Below are positions 44,925 to 52,975 of a stretch of 64,000 nt of DNA, in pieces. Position numbers and translations under genes: made by a program. The notes under the pieces were generated by a model. The model did no database searches. It was not told where the DNA came from and saw nothing but the letters and a program-made list of their open reading frames with translations. The stretch lies in NCBI RefSeq assembly GCF_003346865.1, contig NZ_QDKL01000002.1, positions 124,001 to 188,000 on the forward strand. The letters are read 5' to 3'. This DNA comes from Halobacteriovorax vibrionivorans (GTDB taxonomy: Bacteria; Bdellovibrionota; Bacteriovoracia; Bacteriovoracales; Bacteriovoracaceae). How positions within the stretch are numbered: position 1 is the first letter of the stretch; each line of letters begins with the position of its first letter.

Positions 44925-45353
44925 CTAAGAAGCGATTAACTTTTTGATTTCACGATCAGAGCGTTCACCAAAGTCCTTATTTGTATATTGAGTGACTTGC
45001 TTGCCTAGCTCTTTATCTAAGTTCTTTTTAAGAATACCTAGAAAGGAAGGTGCCGCTACGATTTCAAGTTCATCAAATTTATTTCTTGTACGATTCTTTT
45101 CAAGAAAATCATTGATCTCTTTTGCAAAGCTAATTTCATTATGCTCTTTAGCAGTTGTCTTTGGGGAAAATGATTGTTGTCCATGACTATGACTTTGTGA
45201 CATTGAACCTCGACGATCAGAAACCTGTTCAGACTCACTTCTTTTGGCCGTAGGATTTTCTAAACTTTCTATTAGTTTTAAATCTTTTCGTTTAATACGC
45301 TCATAAACTCGAGCACTAGATTTATTGGCGACAATTACCCATGAACGATTCAT
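44925..45353 (-). CDS. Host-attachment-type (baeRF-related) protein
   Basis: The 142-aa protein starts WVIVANKSSARVYE, which matches the family once named protein required for attachment to host cells. A Ser/His-rich central linker follows (SQSHSHGQQSF). The C-terminal half EIVAAPSFLGILKKNL resembles the LVAPPRxLGxLR motif of these release-factor-like folds. The name comes from a plant-associated bacterium, and a role in attachment here is not established. The start has AGGAGG seven bases upstream. Confidence 0.75.
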   Translation of the reverse strand: MNRSWVIVANKSSARVYERIKRKDLKLIESLENPTAKRSESEQVSDRRGSMSQSHSHGQQSFSPKTTAKEHNEISFAKEINDFLEKNRTRNKFDELEIVAAPSFLGILKKNLDKELGKQVTQYTNKDFGERSDREIKKLIAS

Positions 45354-45464
45354 AGAGACCTCCTGTATGAGACTATAACCATCATCGCCTGATTTTATAA
45401 AAACTACTAACTAATTAAGGTAAAGAATAAGCTTTTTACTTACAATGTGAACATATTTGGAAAC

Positions 45465-45911
45465 TTATATTTCCTTTTCCATGATGATTTGCTCGATACC
45501 ATCATCTTTAATACGCTTTTCAAAAATATAGAAACCAAATTTTAAATTAAGACTTATCATTTCAGGAAAACGATCATCTGTATGAGTACGTAATTTTTGG
45601 AATCCCTGCTCTCTAACCCATTCGTGTTGTCTTTCCATCAGCTTAGTTGCTAACTTTTGTCCACGATAAATTGATGAAACACCACCAATCCAACTATAGA
45701 AATAATCCTCGCGATCATAACCGATTTTAAAGGCAATAGGCTCATCACCATCAAAGAAGAACTGCGCTAGAAACTTCTTACAATGGCGAGTTTTATCTCG
45801 CATTTTTTCTATACTATATGGAAGACTAAAGATATAGCCATTAACCTTTGAAACGATTTCAAAAACTTCATCGGTATTCTTTGTATATTCTCGGTACTCA
45901 TAATCTGACAT
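45465..45911 (-). CDS. GNAT-family N-acetyltransferase
   Basis: The 148-aa protein has motif A as SWIGGVSSIYRGQKLATKLM (Q/R-x-x-G-x-G/A form: RGQKLA) and a late LNLKFGFYIFEKR, typical of the last GNAT strand. The substrate is unknown. It lies 2 bp downstream of a small conserved-looking gene on the same strand and is probably co-transcribed with it. Confidence 0.85.
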   Translation of the reverse strand: MSDYEYREYTKNTDEVFEIVSKVNGYIFSLPYSIEKMRDKTRHCKKFLAQFFFDGDEPIAFKIGYDREDYFYSWIGGVSSIYRGQKLATKLMERQHEWVREQGFQKLRTHTDDRFPEMISLNLKFGFYIFEKRIKDDGIEQIIMEKEI

Positions 45912-45913
45912 AT

Positions 45914-46162
45914 TTATTCAATCCAAACTCGATATGATTTTTTAGGGTCATTAATCTCAAAAAGTGTTTGAGGCCTATAATCACTATCTTTAACTTTTTT
46001 GACAATACTCTCAAGATCAATATTTCTTTCTTTTAATTTAACTAATGCAACATCTGGCATTAATGTTTCGATATGCTTTAGAGAATAAATAGGAAGTTTT
46101 ATATTCGCTTTTTCTTTGCCATCTCTTTTTATGACAATTCGAAGTTTTGTTGCCTTCTGCAT
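45914..46162 (-). CDS. Small SHOCT-like/YvlB-C-terminal-type protein
   Basis: The 82-aa protein has the layout LRIVIKRDGKEKANIKLPI, then NIDLESIVKKVKDSD, then a short beta hairpin ending YRVWIE. This resembles the small domain seen in YvlB/LiaX-like proteins (K-R-V-x-x-G-K-x-K-V-x-I-x-I-P with a late V-x-I-x-V-E). The match is by pattern only. It is co-directional with, and 2 bp upstream of, the GNAT gene. Confidence 0.45.
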   Translation of the reverse strand: MQKATKLRIVIKRDGKEKANIKLPIYSLKHIETLMPDVALVKLKERNIDLESIVKKVKDSDYRPQTLFEINDPKKSYRVWIE

Positions 46163-46352
46163 ATCTCCTCACTAAATTAACACTTAAAAAAATTATCATA
46201 GGGTATTCTTTTTGTTTAGGGAATATAGCGACTTAGAATATAAGATAATTTTATTCTACATATACTACACTTGATCATTATTTAGACACAAGACTCACGT
46301 AACCCATTGAAATAACGATCGTTTTTTTGGCACCTCATCTGCAACTAAACTA

Positions 46353-47657
46353 ATGATGATAAGATTCTTATTTATACTATTCACATTCAACCTCTCAGTT
46401 TGGTCAGCAGATCTTCATCTGTTTAATTCAGATGATGTCTTCAATGACAACTTTGCACAAAGTATTCTTTCAGGGGAGCTTAAAGCTGGCGAAAGTATCC
46501 ATCTACGTGGAAAGAGCGTCATCTACAAAGAAGTCCTTGGAAGTGGGAATACGACCTTAATATTAAAAGTACACGACAATGAAATGGGACAAGATTTGGC
46601 CCTTAGACTTCCCCATGGAAACCAAGAAAAGAATTATAATATTCATGATGGAAAGCGATTTATAAATCATTCCTTTGCTGGATTTAGTGAGCTAGAAGAA
46701 ACCAAACTTCCAATTCCAATGATTCATTCATATGAGGATAGCTCTTACCTTCTTGTAGATGTAATAGAAAATGACTTTGACTTGAAAGACTTTCTTACAA
46801 ATAACGAATCAATACCAGATGTAGAAAAGGCTCATATTGAAGAAGCTCTTTTTGACTTTGCAAAACAAAGTGCAATTTATCAAACTATTGGAGATTTCCA
46901 TGTCGAACAACTTGTCTATTCAAAGGCAAAAGATAAATGGTTTCTATTAGATTGGTCATCTGGCCATGAATTAGCACGACTGCCATCATCACCAACTCTA
47001 TTTACTCAACACTTTTTTACAAATAGCAAACGTCCTATCACTGAATACGAATCGAATTTACTAAATAGCTTAAACGAGATTGTCAGTGAAGAAAGAACGA
47101 AACAATCAGAACTAGATACAATTGAGCTTGAAAAAATAAAGCAACAACTTAGTGAAATAACAGATTACAAGGGAATCTTAGAAGTTTACAAAGACATTGA
47201 AACAAAGCATTTAATGTCTTTTTATACCTTATTACAAAAGGACTTTATCTCCAATCACTTAAACAAATTCCCATCTGGTGAGTTAAAGAAACAAGAGTTA
47301 GAGCTACTCCTTAATCACTTAGGAAAGTTTTCTCCTTACTACTTTTCTCAATTTGCAGAAAAGGTCATGGCCAATATTTATGACCTTGATGCATTTATGT
47401 TCATCTATAAGAAAATGAATGAAATTGGATTAGACGAAGAACTTGAAGACGATATCTCAAATATTATCTCTGATAATATTCAAAGAATACTCTCTAATAC
47501 AACAGAGTCGCCAGAGGCCACAGAAACAATTGAAAAGCTTAAGGGTGATTTTGGACTAATCAGCTATCGAACTAAAGATATTCTTGCAAAAGCCCCCGAC
47601 TTTTTAAGCCCGCCCCAAAGCTGCCAAGAAGTACTAGCGGAAATTCTCAATTCATAA
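46353..47657 (+). CDS. Exported protein with a protein-kinase-like fold
   Basis: The 434-aa protein has a signal peptide (about 1-19, ending WSA). The next 200 residues read like a small kinase: a Gly-rich loop VLGSGNTTLILKV (near 67), a LALRLP strand where the ATP lysine is replaced by Arg, DFHVEQLVY (near 187) in the catalytic loop position (Gln for Asn), and WFLLDWS in the DFG position. The C-terminal half is helical and Glu/Lys-rich. An exported kinase-like protein would meet no ATP in the periplasm, so it may be a pseudokinase or act after delivery into another cell. Both options are inference. Confidence 0.6.
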   Translation: MMIRFLFILFTFNLSVWSADLHLFNSDDVFNDNFAQSILSGELKAGESIHLRGKSVIYKEVLGSGNTTLILKVHDNEMGQDLALRLPHGNQEKNYNIHDGKRFINHSFAGFSELEETKLPIPMIHSYEDSSYLLVDVIENDFDLKDFLTNNESIPDVEKAHIEEALFDFAKQSAIYQTIGDFHVEQLVYSKAKDKWFLLDWSSGHELARLPSSPTLFTQHFFTNSKRPITEYESNLLNSLNEIVSEERTKQSELDTIELEKIKQQLSEITDYKGILEVYKDIETKHLMSFYTLLQKDFISNHLNKFPSGELKKQELELLLNHLGKFSPYYFSQFAEKVMANIYDLDAFMFIYKKMNEIGLDEELEDDISNIISDNIQRILSNTTESPEATETIEKLKGDFGLISYRTKDILAKAPDFLSPPQSCQEVLAEILNS

Positions 47658-47677
47658 GAATCATAAACTTAGCAACA

Positions 47678-48085
47678 CTACCTAGGCAGCCCTTCAAATG
47701 AAGGTAGTTCATCTAACTCATCTTCCCAATTCGCTTTACTTCCAATAAACAAATGAGCATTAGGTTTTATACTAACAGGAACGTCCAAACTACCTGCAGG
47801 TACTACAATCAAGTCACCATTATTTTGAATGCTAGGAACAGCTGAACCACAATTAGTACAAAAACTTTTAACGTGTCTTGTTTGAGGTAAATTAAATGTC
47901 TTAACGAGGTCTTCTCCAGATAACCAACTTAGCTTTGAATTTGTCGTAAAGAGGTTTGCCGCATGAGCAGATCCTGTATCTTTTTGACAATACTTACAAT
48001 GACAAAGAAAGAAGCTTTCAAAACTTCCTTCAAGGTCAAATTTAATCTTTCCACATAAGCAAGACCCTGCATTCTTGTTACTCAT
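47678..48085 (-). CDS. GFA-family zinc protein (formaldehyde-activating enzyme-like)
   Basis: The 135-aa protein has the zinc Cys set in the GFA/CENP-V fold: GSCLCGKIKF (CxC), CHCKYCQKDTG and FCTNCGSAVP. The family was named after glutathione-dependent formaldehyde activation, but most members have unknown substrates. It stands alone, converging with the exported kinase-like gene and divergent from the helicase gene with 174 bp between. Confidence 0.85.
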   Translation of the reverse strand: MSNKNAGSCLCGKIKFDLEGSFESFFLCHCKYCQKDTGSAHAANLFTTNSKLSWLSGEDLVKTFNLPQTRHVKSFCTNCGSAVPSIQNNGDLIVVPAGSLDVPVSIKPNAHLFIGSKANWEDELDELPSFEGLPR

Positions 48086-48246
48086 ACTTATCCCTATTAA
48101 ATAGTTTGAAAGTTGAACAAATGGTATTTATGGCCCTTGTTCTACTATAGTATGCAATAATTTAATAATTGTTGGCAAAAAAGTACTGAAACGCAGTTAT
48201 TATAAGGAAAGTTAAGAAATTACTTAGATTAATGTTTCATATAGCG

Positions 48247-48252
48247 TATATT
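48247..48252 (+). promoter_or_regulatory. -10-like box just upstream of the helicase start
   Basis: TATATT, with GCG before it, ends seven bases before the ATG at 48260, and no Shine-Dalgarno sequence exists. A leaderless mRNA is possible. Confidence 0.4.
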
Positions 48253-48259
48253 CATTGCT

Positions 48260-50248
48260 ATGACAGATAATATACCATTTGAAGACTTTAATTTAAGCGC
48301 AGGCCTCCTTGAATCCATTAAAAAATGTGGTTTTACAACAGCAAGCGCCATCCAAGAACTTACAATTGATCCAATCTTAGAAGGTAAAGACATACTTGCC
48401 CTTGCTGAAACAGGCTCTGGAAAGACTGCGTCATTTGCCATTCCTATCATCGAACACATCATTCACGATGACCTCGTGAAAGTTGATGATGTTCACTATG
48501 TTGTCCTATCTCCCACAAGAGAACTAGCGCAGCAAACTGCAAAGGTCTTTAACGATCTCGGTAATGACTCTGGAATTAAAACGATTTGCGTTATTGGTGG
48601 TGAAAGCCTCGCAAAGCAAAAAGAGCAAATAAATAAGGGTGTGCATATCATTATTGCAACTCCTGGCCGCTTAGTGGACCTACTTAAGCAAAAGGCCGTC
48701 CTCATTGATCGCACATACGGAATCGTATTTGATGAAGCTGACCGTTTATTTGATATGGGCTTCCAAAAAGATATCGAATACACTCTTGCTCAAATGCCAG
48801 ATGACAGGCAATTAATCATGGTATCGGCCACGACTAATATGGCAGTTTTAAATACGGCCTATAAATTTAACTCAACGCCGATTGAGCTTAAGTTAAATGA
48901 AGATAATATGGTTGTTGATCACATTGATCACAAGCTAGCGATGGTTAACGAAAATGAAAAGATGGGCCTTCTCGTAAACCTCATCCGAAACCACGAAGAC
49001 GCATATGCACTTGTCTTTTGTAACACAAAGTTTCAAACACACTTAGTTGCTGAGTGGCTAATCGCAATGGATTTCAAAGCAAAGGCAATCTCAGGTGGAC
49101 TTTCTCAAAGTAAGAGAACAAAGCTAATCAAAGATTTTAGATCAAAAGACACGACGATCCTTGTTTGTACAGATGTTGCAGCACGAGGGCTTGATATTAA
49201 AGATGTTAACCTTGTTATCAATTACGATCTTCCTCAAGATGCTGCTAACTATGTTCACCGAATCGGTCGTACAGGGCGTGCAGGTTCAGAAGGTGAAGCA
49301 ATAAGCTTTTGCTCTTTTGATGACTGTGAATACCTAGACCCAATTCAAGAATTTATTGGCGATAAAATTCCAAAATTTGAAGTTGGACCAGATGATATTT
49401 CTAAGCAGCTTTCAAAGAAGCCATTCATTGATCGTAAAACTTACAAAGTTGTCGATAGAACGACTGGCAAGCCTCTAACTCAAGAGGAAAAAGATAAGCG
49501 AAAGAAACCTGTACGCAAGAACGCCCAAAATAATTCAAAGAAGAGAACTCAAGAGAGAGTGAAGAAAACGCCTGTAAATGAGCAATCGACAACAAAACCA
49601 GTTAAGAAAATAGAAAAGAGACCAAATACACCAAAGTTTACGATTCAAGCAGACTCTCAAGAAAGTGCAAAAAAAGCCGCTCTTGAATTCTTTAAGATAA
49701 AATATGATTCTCAACTAAGCCTTGATGAATCGACACCTGGACGTAAGAAGTTTTTCTTATTTGGAAAAAGGCTTACAAAGTTCACTTATAGTCTTAGACC
49801 AACGTATAAGAAGATCGTGATGCCTTTCTTAATTGATGTCATAAAGAAGGCAAACTTAAAATTATTTGCAAAGTTCTCATTCAATGGAAAGAATATTAAA
49901 ATCTTCTTTTCAGGAAAAGATGAGAAGATGTTAACACGTGATAATAATGAGCTACTCCAAGCTCTTGAACACCTGACAAGACTACACCTCTACAACAGTG
50001 TTGAAGTCCCAAGAGAAGTCAGACTAAACTTCAAGTGTAAGGGTATTAAGAATCAAGAAGACTATCTTATTAAGATGGTTGAGCGCGAGACAGCTAAAGT
50101 GCTAGACACTCGTGAGCCAGTCACACTTAAAGCATTAAACTCTTCAGATCGCAGGCTTGTTCATCAACACCTTGATAAGCACAAAGAAGTTAAAACAGTC
50201 TCGATCGGTGAAGGCCGAATGAAGAAGATTCAAATAACACTAGTGTAA
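48260..50248 (+). CDS. DEAD-box RNA helicase fused to a Jag/KhpB-like RNA-binding module
   Basis: The 662-aa protein has the complete DEAD-box helicase in residues about 1-375: Q motif, AETGSGKT, PTRELAQ, TPGRLVD, DEADRLFDMGF, SAT, and HRIGRTGRAG. A Lys/Asn/Thr-rich linker follows (about 400-460). Residues about 465-662 match Jag (KhpB): a Jag-N-like segment (AALEFFKI with FFLFGKR), a KH-II-like region with LEHLTRLHLY, and a terminal R3H domain with SDRRLVHQHL. KhpB normally pairs with KhpA and controls mRNA in elongation and division. A single chain holding both a helicase and KhpB is unusual. Confidence 0.75.
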   Translation: MTDNIPFEDFNLSAGLLESIKKCGFTTASAIQELTIDPILEGKDILALAETGSGKTASFAIPIIEHIIHDDLVKVDDVHYVVLSPTRELAQQTAKVFNDLGNDSGIKTICVIGGESLAKQKEQINKGVHIIIATPGRLVDLLKQKAVLIDRTYGIVFDEADRLFDMGFQKDIEYTLAQMPDDRQLIMVSATTNMAVLNTAYKFNSTPIELKLNEDNMVVDHIDHKLAMVNENEKMGLLVNLIRNHEDAYALVFCNTKFQTHLVAEWLIAMDFKAKAISGGLSQSKRTKLIKDFRSKDTTILVCTDVAARGLDIKDVNLVINYDLPQDAANYVHRIGRTGRAGSEGEAISFCSFDDCEYLDPIQEFIGDKIPKFEVGPDDISKQLSKKPFIDRKTYKVVDRTTGKPLTQEEKDKRKKPVRKNAQNNSKKRTQERVKKTPVNEQSTTKPVKKIEKRPNTPKFTIQADSQESAKKAALEFFKIKYDSQLSLDESTPGRKKFFLFGKRLTKFTYSLRPTYKKIVMPFLIDVIKKANLKLFAKFSFNGKNIKIFFSGKDEKMLTRDNNELLQALEHLTRLHLYNSVEVPREVRLNFKCKGIKNQEDYLIKMVERETAKVLDTREPVTLKALNSSDRRLVHQHLDKHKEVKTVSIGEGRMKKIQITLV

Positions 50249-50283
50249 TTTTCTAATCCAGGTGCTTCTTCATTTACCTTACA

Positions 50284-50667
50284 TTAATGAAGTCTAGCAC
50301 CATTTGGAACGTCTTTATCTAAATCGAAAAGAACAATATCATTGTTTTTGTCTGAAAATCCCATAACAAGAACTTCCGACATAAACTTGCCTATTTGCCT
50401 TGGAGGGAAATTTACTACGGCCAATACTTTTTTACCGAGCAACTCATCTTTTGAATAATGTACAGTGATTTGCGCACTTGATTTCTTTATACCTACACCA
50501 TCACCAAAGTCTATTTTAAGCTTAAAGCTTGGTTTTCTAGCTTCCGGAAAGTCTTCAACTTCAACGACCTCTCCAATTCTCATATCAACATCAAGAAATT
50601 GATTAAAATTAATTTCAGCAGCTGGCTCACTATTTGGATTAAAATCAAGGTGCACTTGCTCTCCCAT
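50284..50667 (-). CDS. csaA: CsaA-like tRNA-binding-domain protein
   Basis: The 127-aa protein is a stand-alone OB-fold tRNA-binding domain, as in CsaA and the C-terminus of MetRS/Arc1. It shows the pattern VDMRIGEVVEVEDFPEAR, then KSSAQITVHYSKDELLGKKVLAVVNF. The PPRQIGKFMSEVLVMG stretch is the typical RNA-contacting segment, and VPNGARLH is its end. CsaA is a dimer, and chaperone or tRNA-related roles have been reported. The start lacks an obvious ribosome binding site; an upstream extension would enter the GC-rich island at 50770. Confidence 0.85.
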   Translation of the reverse strand: MGEQVHLDFNPNSEPAAEINFNQFLDVDMRIGEVVEVEDFPEARKPSFKLKIDFGDGVGIKKSSAQITVHYSKDELLGKKVLAVVNFPPRQIGKFMSEVLVMGFSDKNNDIVLFDLDKDVPNGARLH

Positions 50668-50727
50668 TCTAATTTAATTCGAAAACTTATTTTAGGGTAT
50701 AAAAATACCCTTGTAAAAAAATAGAGT

Positions 50728-50758
50728 TTTGTAGTGTGCAATGTTTTGATGATTGAAG
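50728..50758. repeat. 31-bp direct repeat, copy 1
   Basis: This is identical to 50958-50988. The copies are 230 bp apart and both are followed by a T-A7 stretch one base after a mismatch. It flanks the GC-rich island on its left. Confidence 0.85.
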
Positions 50759-50769
50759 GTAAAAAAATA

Positions 50770-50860
50770 CTCGATGCAAACTCCCCCGCATCCTGCTCGT
50801 TGGATACCTCCGCCCATCGTGGGCTACGGCCTGCCCGAACTCGCACTCATAGAGATCATC
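50770..50860. other. GC-rich island without a supported gene; possible structured RNA
   Basis: This block is far richer in G+C than its surroundings. GATGC/GCATC, and GCCC/GGGC around ATCGT, can form short hairpins. It is followed on the plus strand by a strong terminator at 50885-50911, so a plus-strand RNA of about 130-150 nt is possible. A minus-strand RNA could instead end after the GATGC/GCATC stem, which is followed by seven T residues. Short reading frames exist on both strands but have no start signals or family match. Confidence 0.35.
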
Positions 50861-50884
50861 TTTTCACTTGGTACTTAAGAGATA

Positions 50885-50911
50885 AAAACGTGCGCTTTGG
50901 GCACGTTTTTT
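50885..50911 (+). terminator. Strong intrinsic terminator after the GC-rich island
   Basis: AAAACGTGC (50885-50893) pairs with GCACGTTTT (50901-50909) around a 7-nt loop, followed by T residues. No protein gene ends before it on this strand, which supports a transcribed noncoding RNA. Confidence 0.75.
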
Positions 50912-50914
50912 CGG

Positions 50915-50943
50915 TCAGGTTGCTCTAACGAGCAAAGTCCTGA
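50915..50943 (+). other. Hairpin containing a tRNA-Phe-like fragment
   Basis: TCAGG with CCTGA and TTGCTC with GAGCAA form a stem, loop TAAC, with a 3-nt bulge. Bases 50930-50951 match the D-stem to anticodon arm of the nearby tRNA-Phe at 20 of 22 positions, in the opposite orientation. Confidence 0.45.
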
Positions 50944-50957
50944 AAATCCTTTTTGGA

Positions 50958-50988
50958 TTTGTAGTGTGCAATGTTTTGATGATTGAAG
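50958..50988. repeat. 31-bp direct repeat, copy 2
   Basis: This copy is identical to 50728-50758 and lies just beyond the tRNA-Phe terminator. Confidence 0.85.
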
Positions 50989-50992
50989 ATAA

Positions 50993-51023
50993 AAAAAAGC
51001 CAGATCAATGATCTGGCTTTTTT
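50993..51023 (-). terminator. tRNA-Phe terminator
   Basis: AAAGCCAGATCA and TGATCTGGCTTT form a long stem flanked by A and T runs, immediately beyond the tRNA 3' end. Confidence 0.85.
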
Positions 51024-51024
51024 A

Positions 51025-51100
51025 TGGTGCCCCGACGCGGATTCGAACCACGGACACAAGGATTTTCAGTCCTTTGCTCTACCAACTGAGCTATCAGGGC
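51025..51100 (-). tRNA. tRNA-Phe (GAA)
   Basis: The 76-nt gene includes an encoded CCA. The acceptor pairs GCCCTGA with TCGGGGC (one G-U pair). The D-arm is AGCTCAGTTGGTAGAGC, the anticodon loop CTGAAAA reads GAA, and the T-loop is GGTTCGAATCC. The match to the consensus tRNA fold is full. Confidence 0.97.
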
Positions 51101-51120
51101 ATAAATGATTTGGTTCCAAT

Positions 51121-51149
51121 AAATTAATGGTTTATGCCTTCTTCGTCAA
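51121..51149 (-). promoter_or_regulatory. tRNA-Phe promoter
   Basis: On the minus strand TTGACG (51144-51149) and TAATTT (51121-51126) are 17 bp apart and lie about 21 bp before the tRNA 5' end. The same -35 sequence and spacing occur upstream of tRNA-Val. Confidence 0.6.
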
Positions 51150-51199
51150 TAGAAAATTAAAAAGTTTTTTAATTTTAATTTGAGATATCTTTAATTATT

Positions 51200-51991
51200 A
51201 TGTCTGCTATGAATGAAAAATTTTTAAGTATCGATAAAATTATTTTAACAGTAAATGAGACTACGGTTAACGCCCTACTCTTTAGACCACCACAAACTAA
51301 GCTAAAAAATACTGGTTACGCTATTTTTACTCATGGATATACTTCTCACAAGATAAGTATTTTTTCATGGGCACAGAAGCTTTGTGACGATGGAGTCCCA
51401 ACTTTAATCTTTGACCAACCGGGTCACTTTACTGGATCTTTTCACGATGTGAACTCATTTGAAGACTTTAAAAATGACGCACCGGAACTTTTTAAAGAAG
51501 CAATTACAAAATTAACTCAAGCCTATCCAAATCAAGAAAAGAAACTTCTAGTTGGTGGCCACTCACTCGGAGCTCTTACATCTATTCTAGCAGTTCAAAA
51601 TAACTACTTTGAAGGCTTTGACATTCATCATGTTGGTGTTGGCTTTGGTGTTCCACCAGAAGGTGTCACACATGTATTTGATACGCCTTTTTATCAGGCC
51701 ACAGTAAGAGCAAGAGCAGAGCTTGTCTCAACCCACCTTGGCCCAGATACAATCTTTCCTTGGATCAAGGATCAAAAACACAATTTAACCTTATCAGGTC
51801 ACAAAATTCACCTCATCTCAGGTGAAGATGATGTGGTTGTAGGTAAAGAGGGAATGGAGAATTTTGCAAAGATCTTAGAAGAACTTGGCAATACAGTGAC
51901 AATGGAGAAGCCTAAGAAGCTTGGCCATCACCTACCAGATATGGCCGGAAGTTTTATAAAGAAATATGCAAAGAAAATTGATCTAATCTAG
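51200..51991 (+). CDS. Alpha/beta hydrolase
   Basis: The 263-aa alpha/beta hydrolase has FTHGYTSHK (oxyanion region near 39), the nucleophile elbow GGHSLGALTS (Ser near 116), a late acidic residue in ISGEDDVVVG, and KKLGHHLPDM with the catalytic His. The substrate is unknown; esterase or lipase-like activity is typical. The start may be 51200 or the ATG 9 bases later; neither has a clear ribosome binding site. It converges with queG, overlapping it by 9 bp. Confidence 0.82.
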   Translation: MSAMNEKFLSIDKIILTVNETTVNALLFRPPQTKLKNTGYAIFTHGYTSHKISIFSWAQKLCDDGVPTLIFDQPGHFTGSFHDVNSFEDFKNDAPELFKEAITKLTQAYPNQEKKLLVGGHSLGALTSILAVQNNYFEGFDIHHVGVGFGVPPEGVTHVFDTPFYQATVRARAELVSTHLGPDTIFPWIKDQKHNLTLSGHKIHLISGEDDVVVGKEGMENFAKILEELGNTVTMEKPKKLGHHLPDMAGSFIKKYAKKIDLI

Positions 51992-52975
51992 ATAATAGCG
52001 AAGGTTTTTTAGCATCCCAACACGTCCAGTGCGCTCAAGAGGAGTGCCTTTGAATTGACGTCGATACTCACGATTACTCATGGCCTCAAGATCATTAATA
52101 ATCTCATCCACAGGCCTTGTTAAAAAGAAGTCGATAAATTGCCTTCCACTTTCTTTAAACGCTTCAGAGTCGCTTTCTAGCTTTCTCTCAAGCCTCTTAT
52201 TCCAAGGACAAACATCCTGGCAAATATCACAACCAAAGAATTCTCCGCGGGCCTTATCAAAGCCTTCAGGTGCTTGAATATCTTTAAAATGTTCGATGGT
52301 AAAAGTTGATATACACTTATCTGCAACAATTGTTCGCTTCTCTAAATCAATAGCATCTGTAGGACAAGCATCCGCACAACGTGTGCACTGGCCACAGTGA
52401 TCCGTTTCAAATTTATCATTTGGGGCCTCCACTTCTTTATTAAGTAAGAGTGAGCCGATTATGAAGTAGCTTCCAATATGACGATTAATAAGCATGGAAT
52501 TCTTTCCATACCAACCAAGCCCTGACTGATAAGCAAAGTCACGCTCAAGAATTGGTTGGGTATCAAGAGAGAACTTAAATTCAAGATTCGGGTCAAGCTT
52601 TTGTAACTCTTCCCCTATGGCCTGTAATTTATCTCTCACCTCATAATGATAATCACGACCTTTAAATCCAACAACGTAATTGGCGATTTTTAGCCCATTG
52701 CTCTCGCTACTTTCATAGAACTTCTTAGCACTACGAGCGATATGAGAGTAATCAAAAGCGATAACTAATGTTGACTTAATATCAGGATAGTAATTTTTAA
52801 GATCTTCTCTTTTTATAGCACGTTCATCCGCAAGATAGCCAAGGGCACCATAGAGCCCATCACTTACCCACTTTTTGAATCGATCAAGAGACTTTGGTTT
52901 TGATTCAGAGACGACACCCCATACTTTAAGGCCTTGGCCATTTAGGATATTTTGGATATCATCTCTTTTAATCAT
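51983..52975 (-). CDS. queG: Epoxyqueuosine reductase
   Basis: The 330-aa protein has two [4Fe-4S] motifs: CGQCTRCADACP and CDICQDVCP, the latter followed by WNKR. The N-terminal cobalamin-binding fold is typical (FDYSHIA, GKNSMLI). QueG performs the last step of queuosine synthesis on tRNA using cobalamin. At 330 aa it lacks the HEAT-repeat extension of longer QueG. It starts inside the stop of the pyruvate kinase gene (4-bp ATGA overlap), so both are one operon. Confidence 0.93.
   Translation of the reverse strand: MIKRDDIQNILNGQGLKVWGVVSESKPKSLDRFKKWVSDGLYGALGYLADERAIKREDLKNYYPDIKSTLVIAFDYSHIARSAKKFYESSESNGLKIANYVVGFKGRDYHYEVRDKLQAIGEELQKLDPNLEFKFSLDTQPILERDFAYQSGLGWYGKNSMLINRHIGSYFIIGSLLLNKEVEAPNDKFETDHCGQCTRCADACPTDAIDLEKRTIVADKCISTFTIEHFKDIQAPEGFDKARGEFFGCDICQDVCPWNKRLERKLESDSEAFKESGRQFIDFFLTRPVDEIINDLEAMSNREYRRQFKGTPLERTGRVGMLKNLRYYLD

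Noticed and set aside
50580-50930. Reading frames across the GC-rich island on both strands (50580-50846 minus, 50734-50928 plus)
   Set aside because: They run out of the csaA-like gene or the direct repeat, have no ribosome binding site, and are rich in Arg, Pro and Ser only because of the GC-rich block. No domain is visible.
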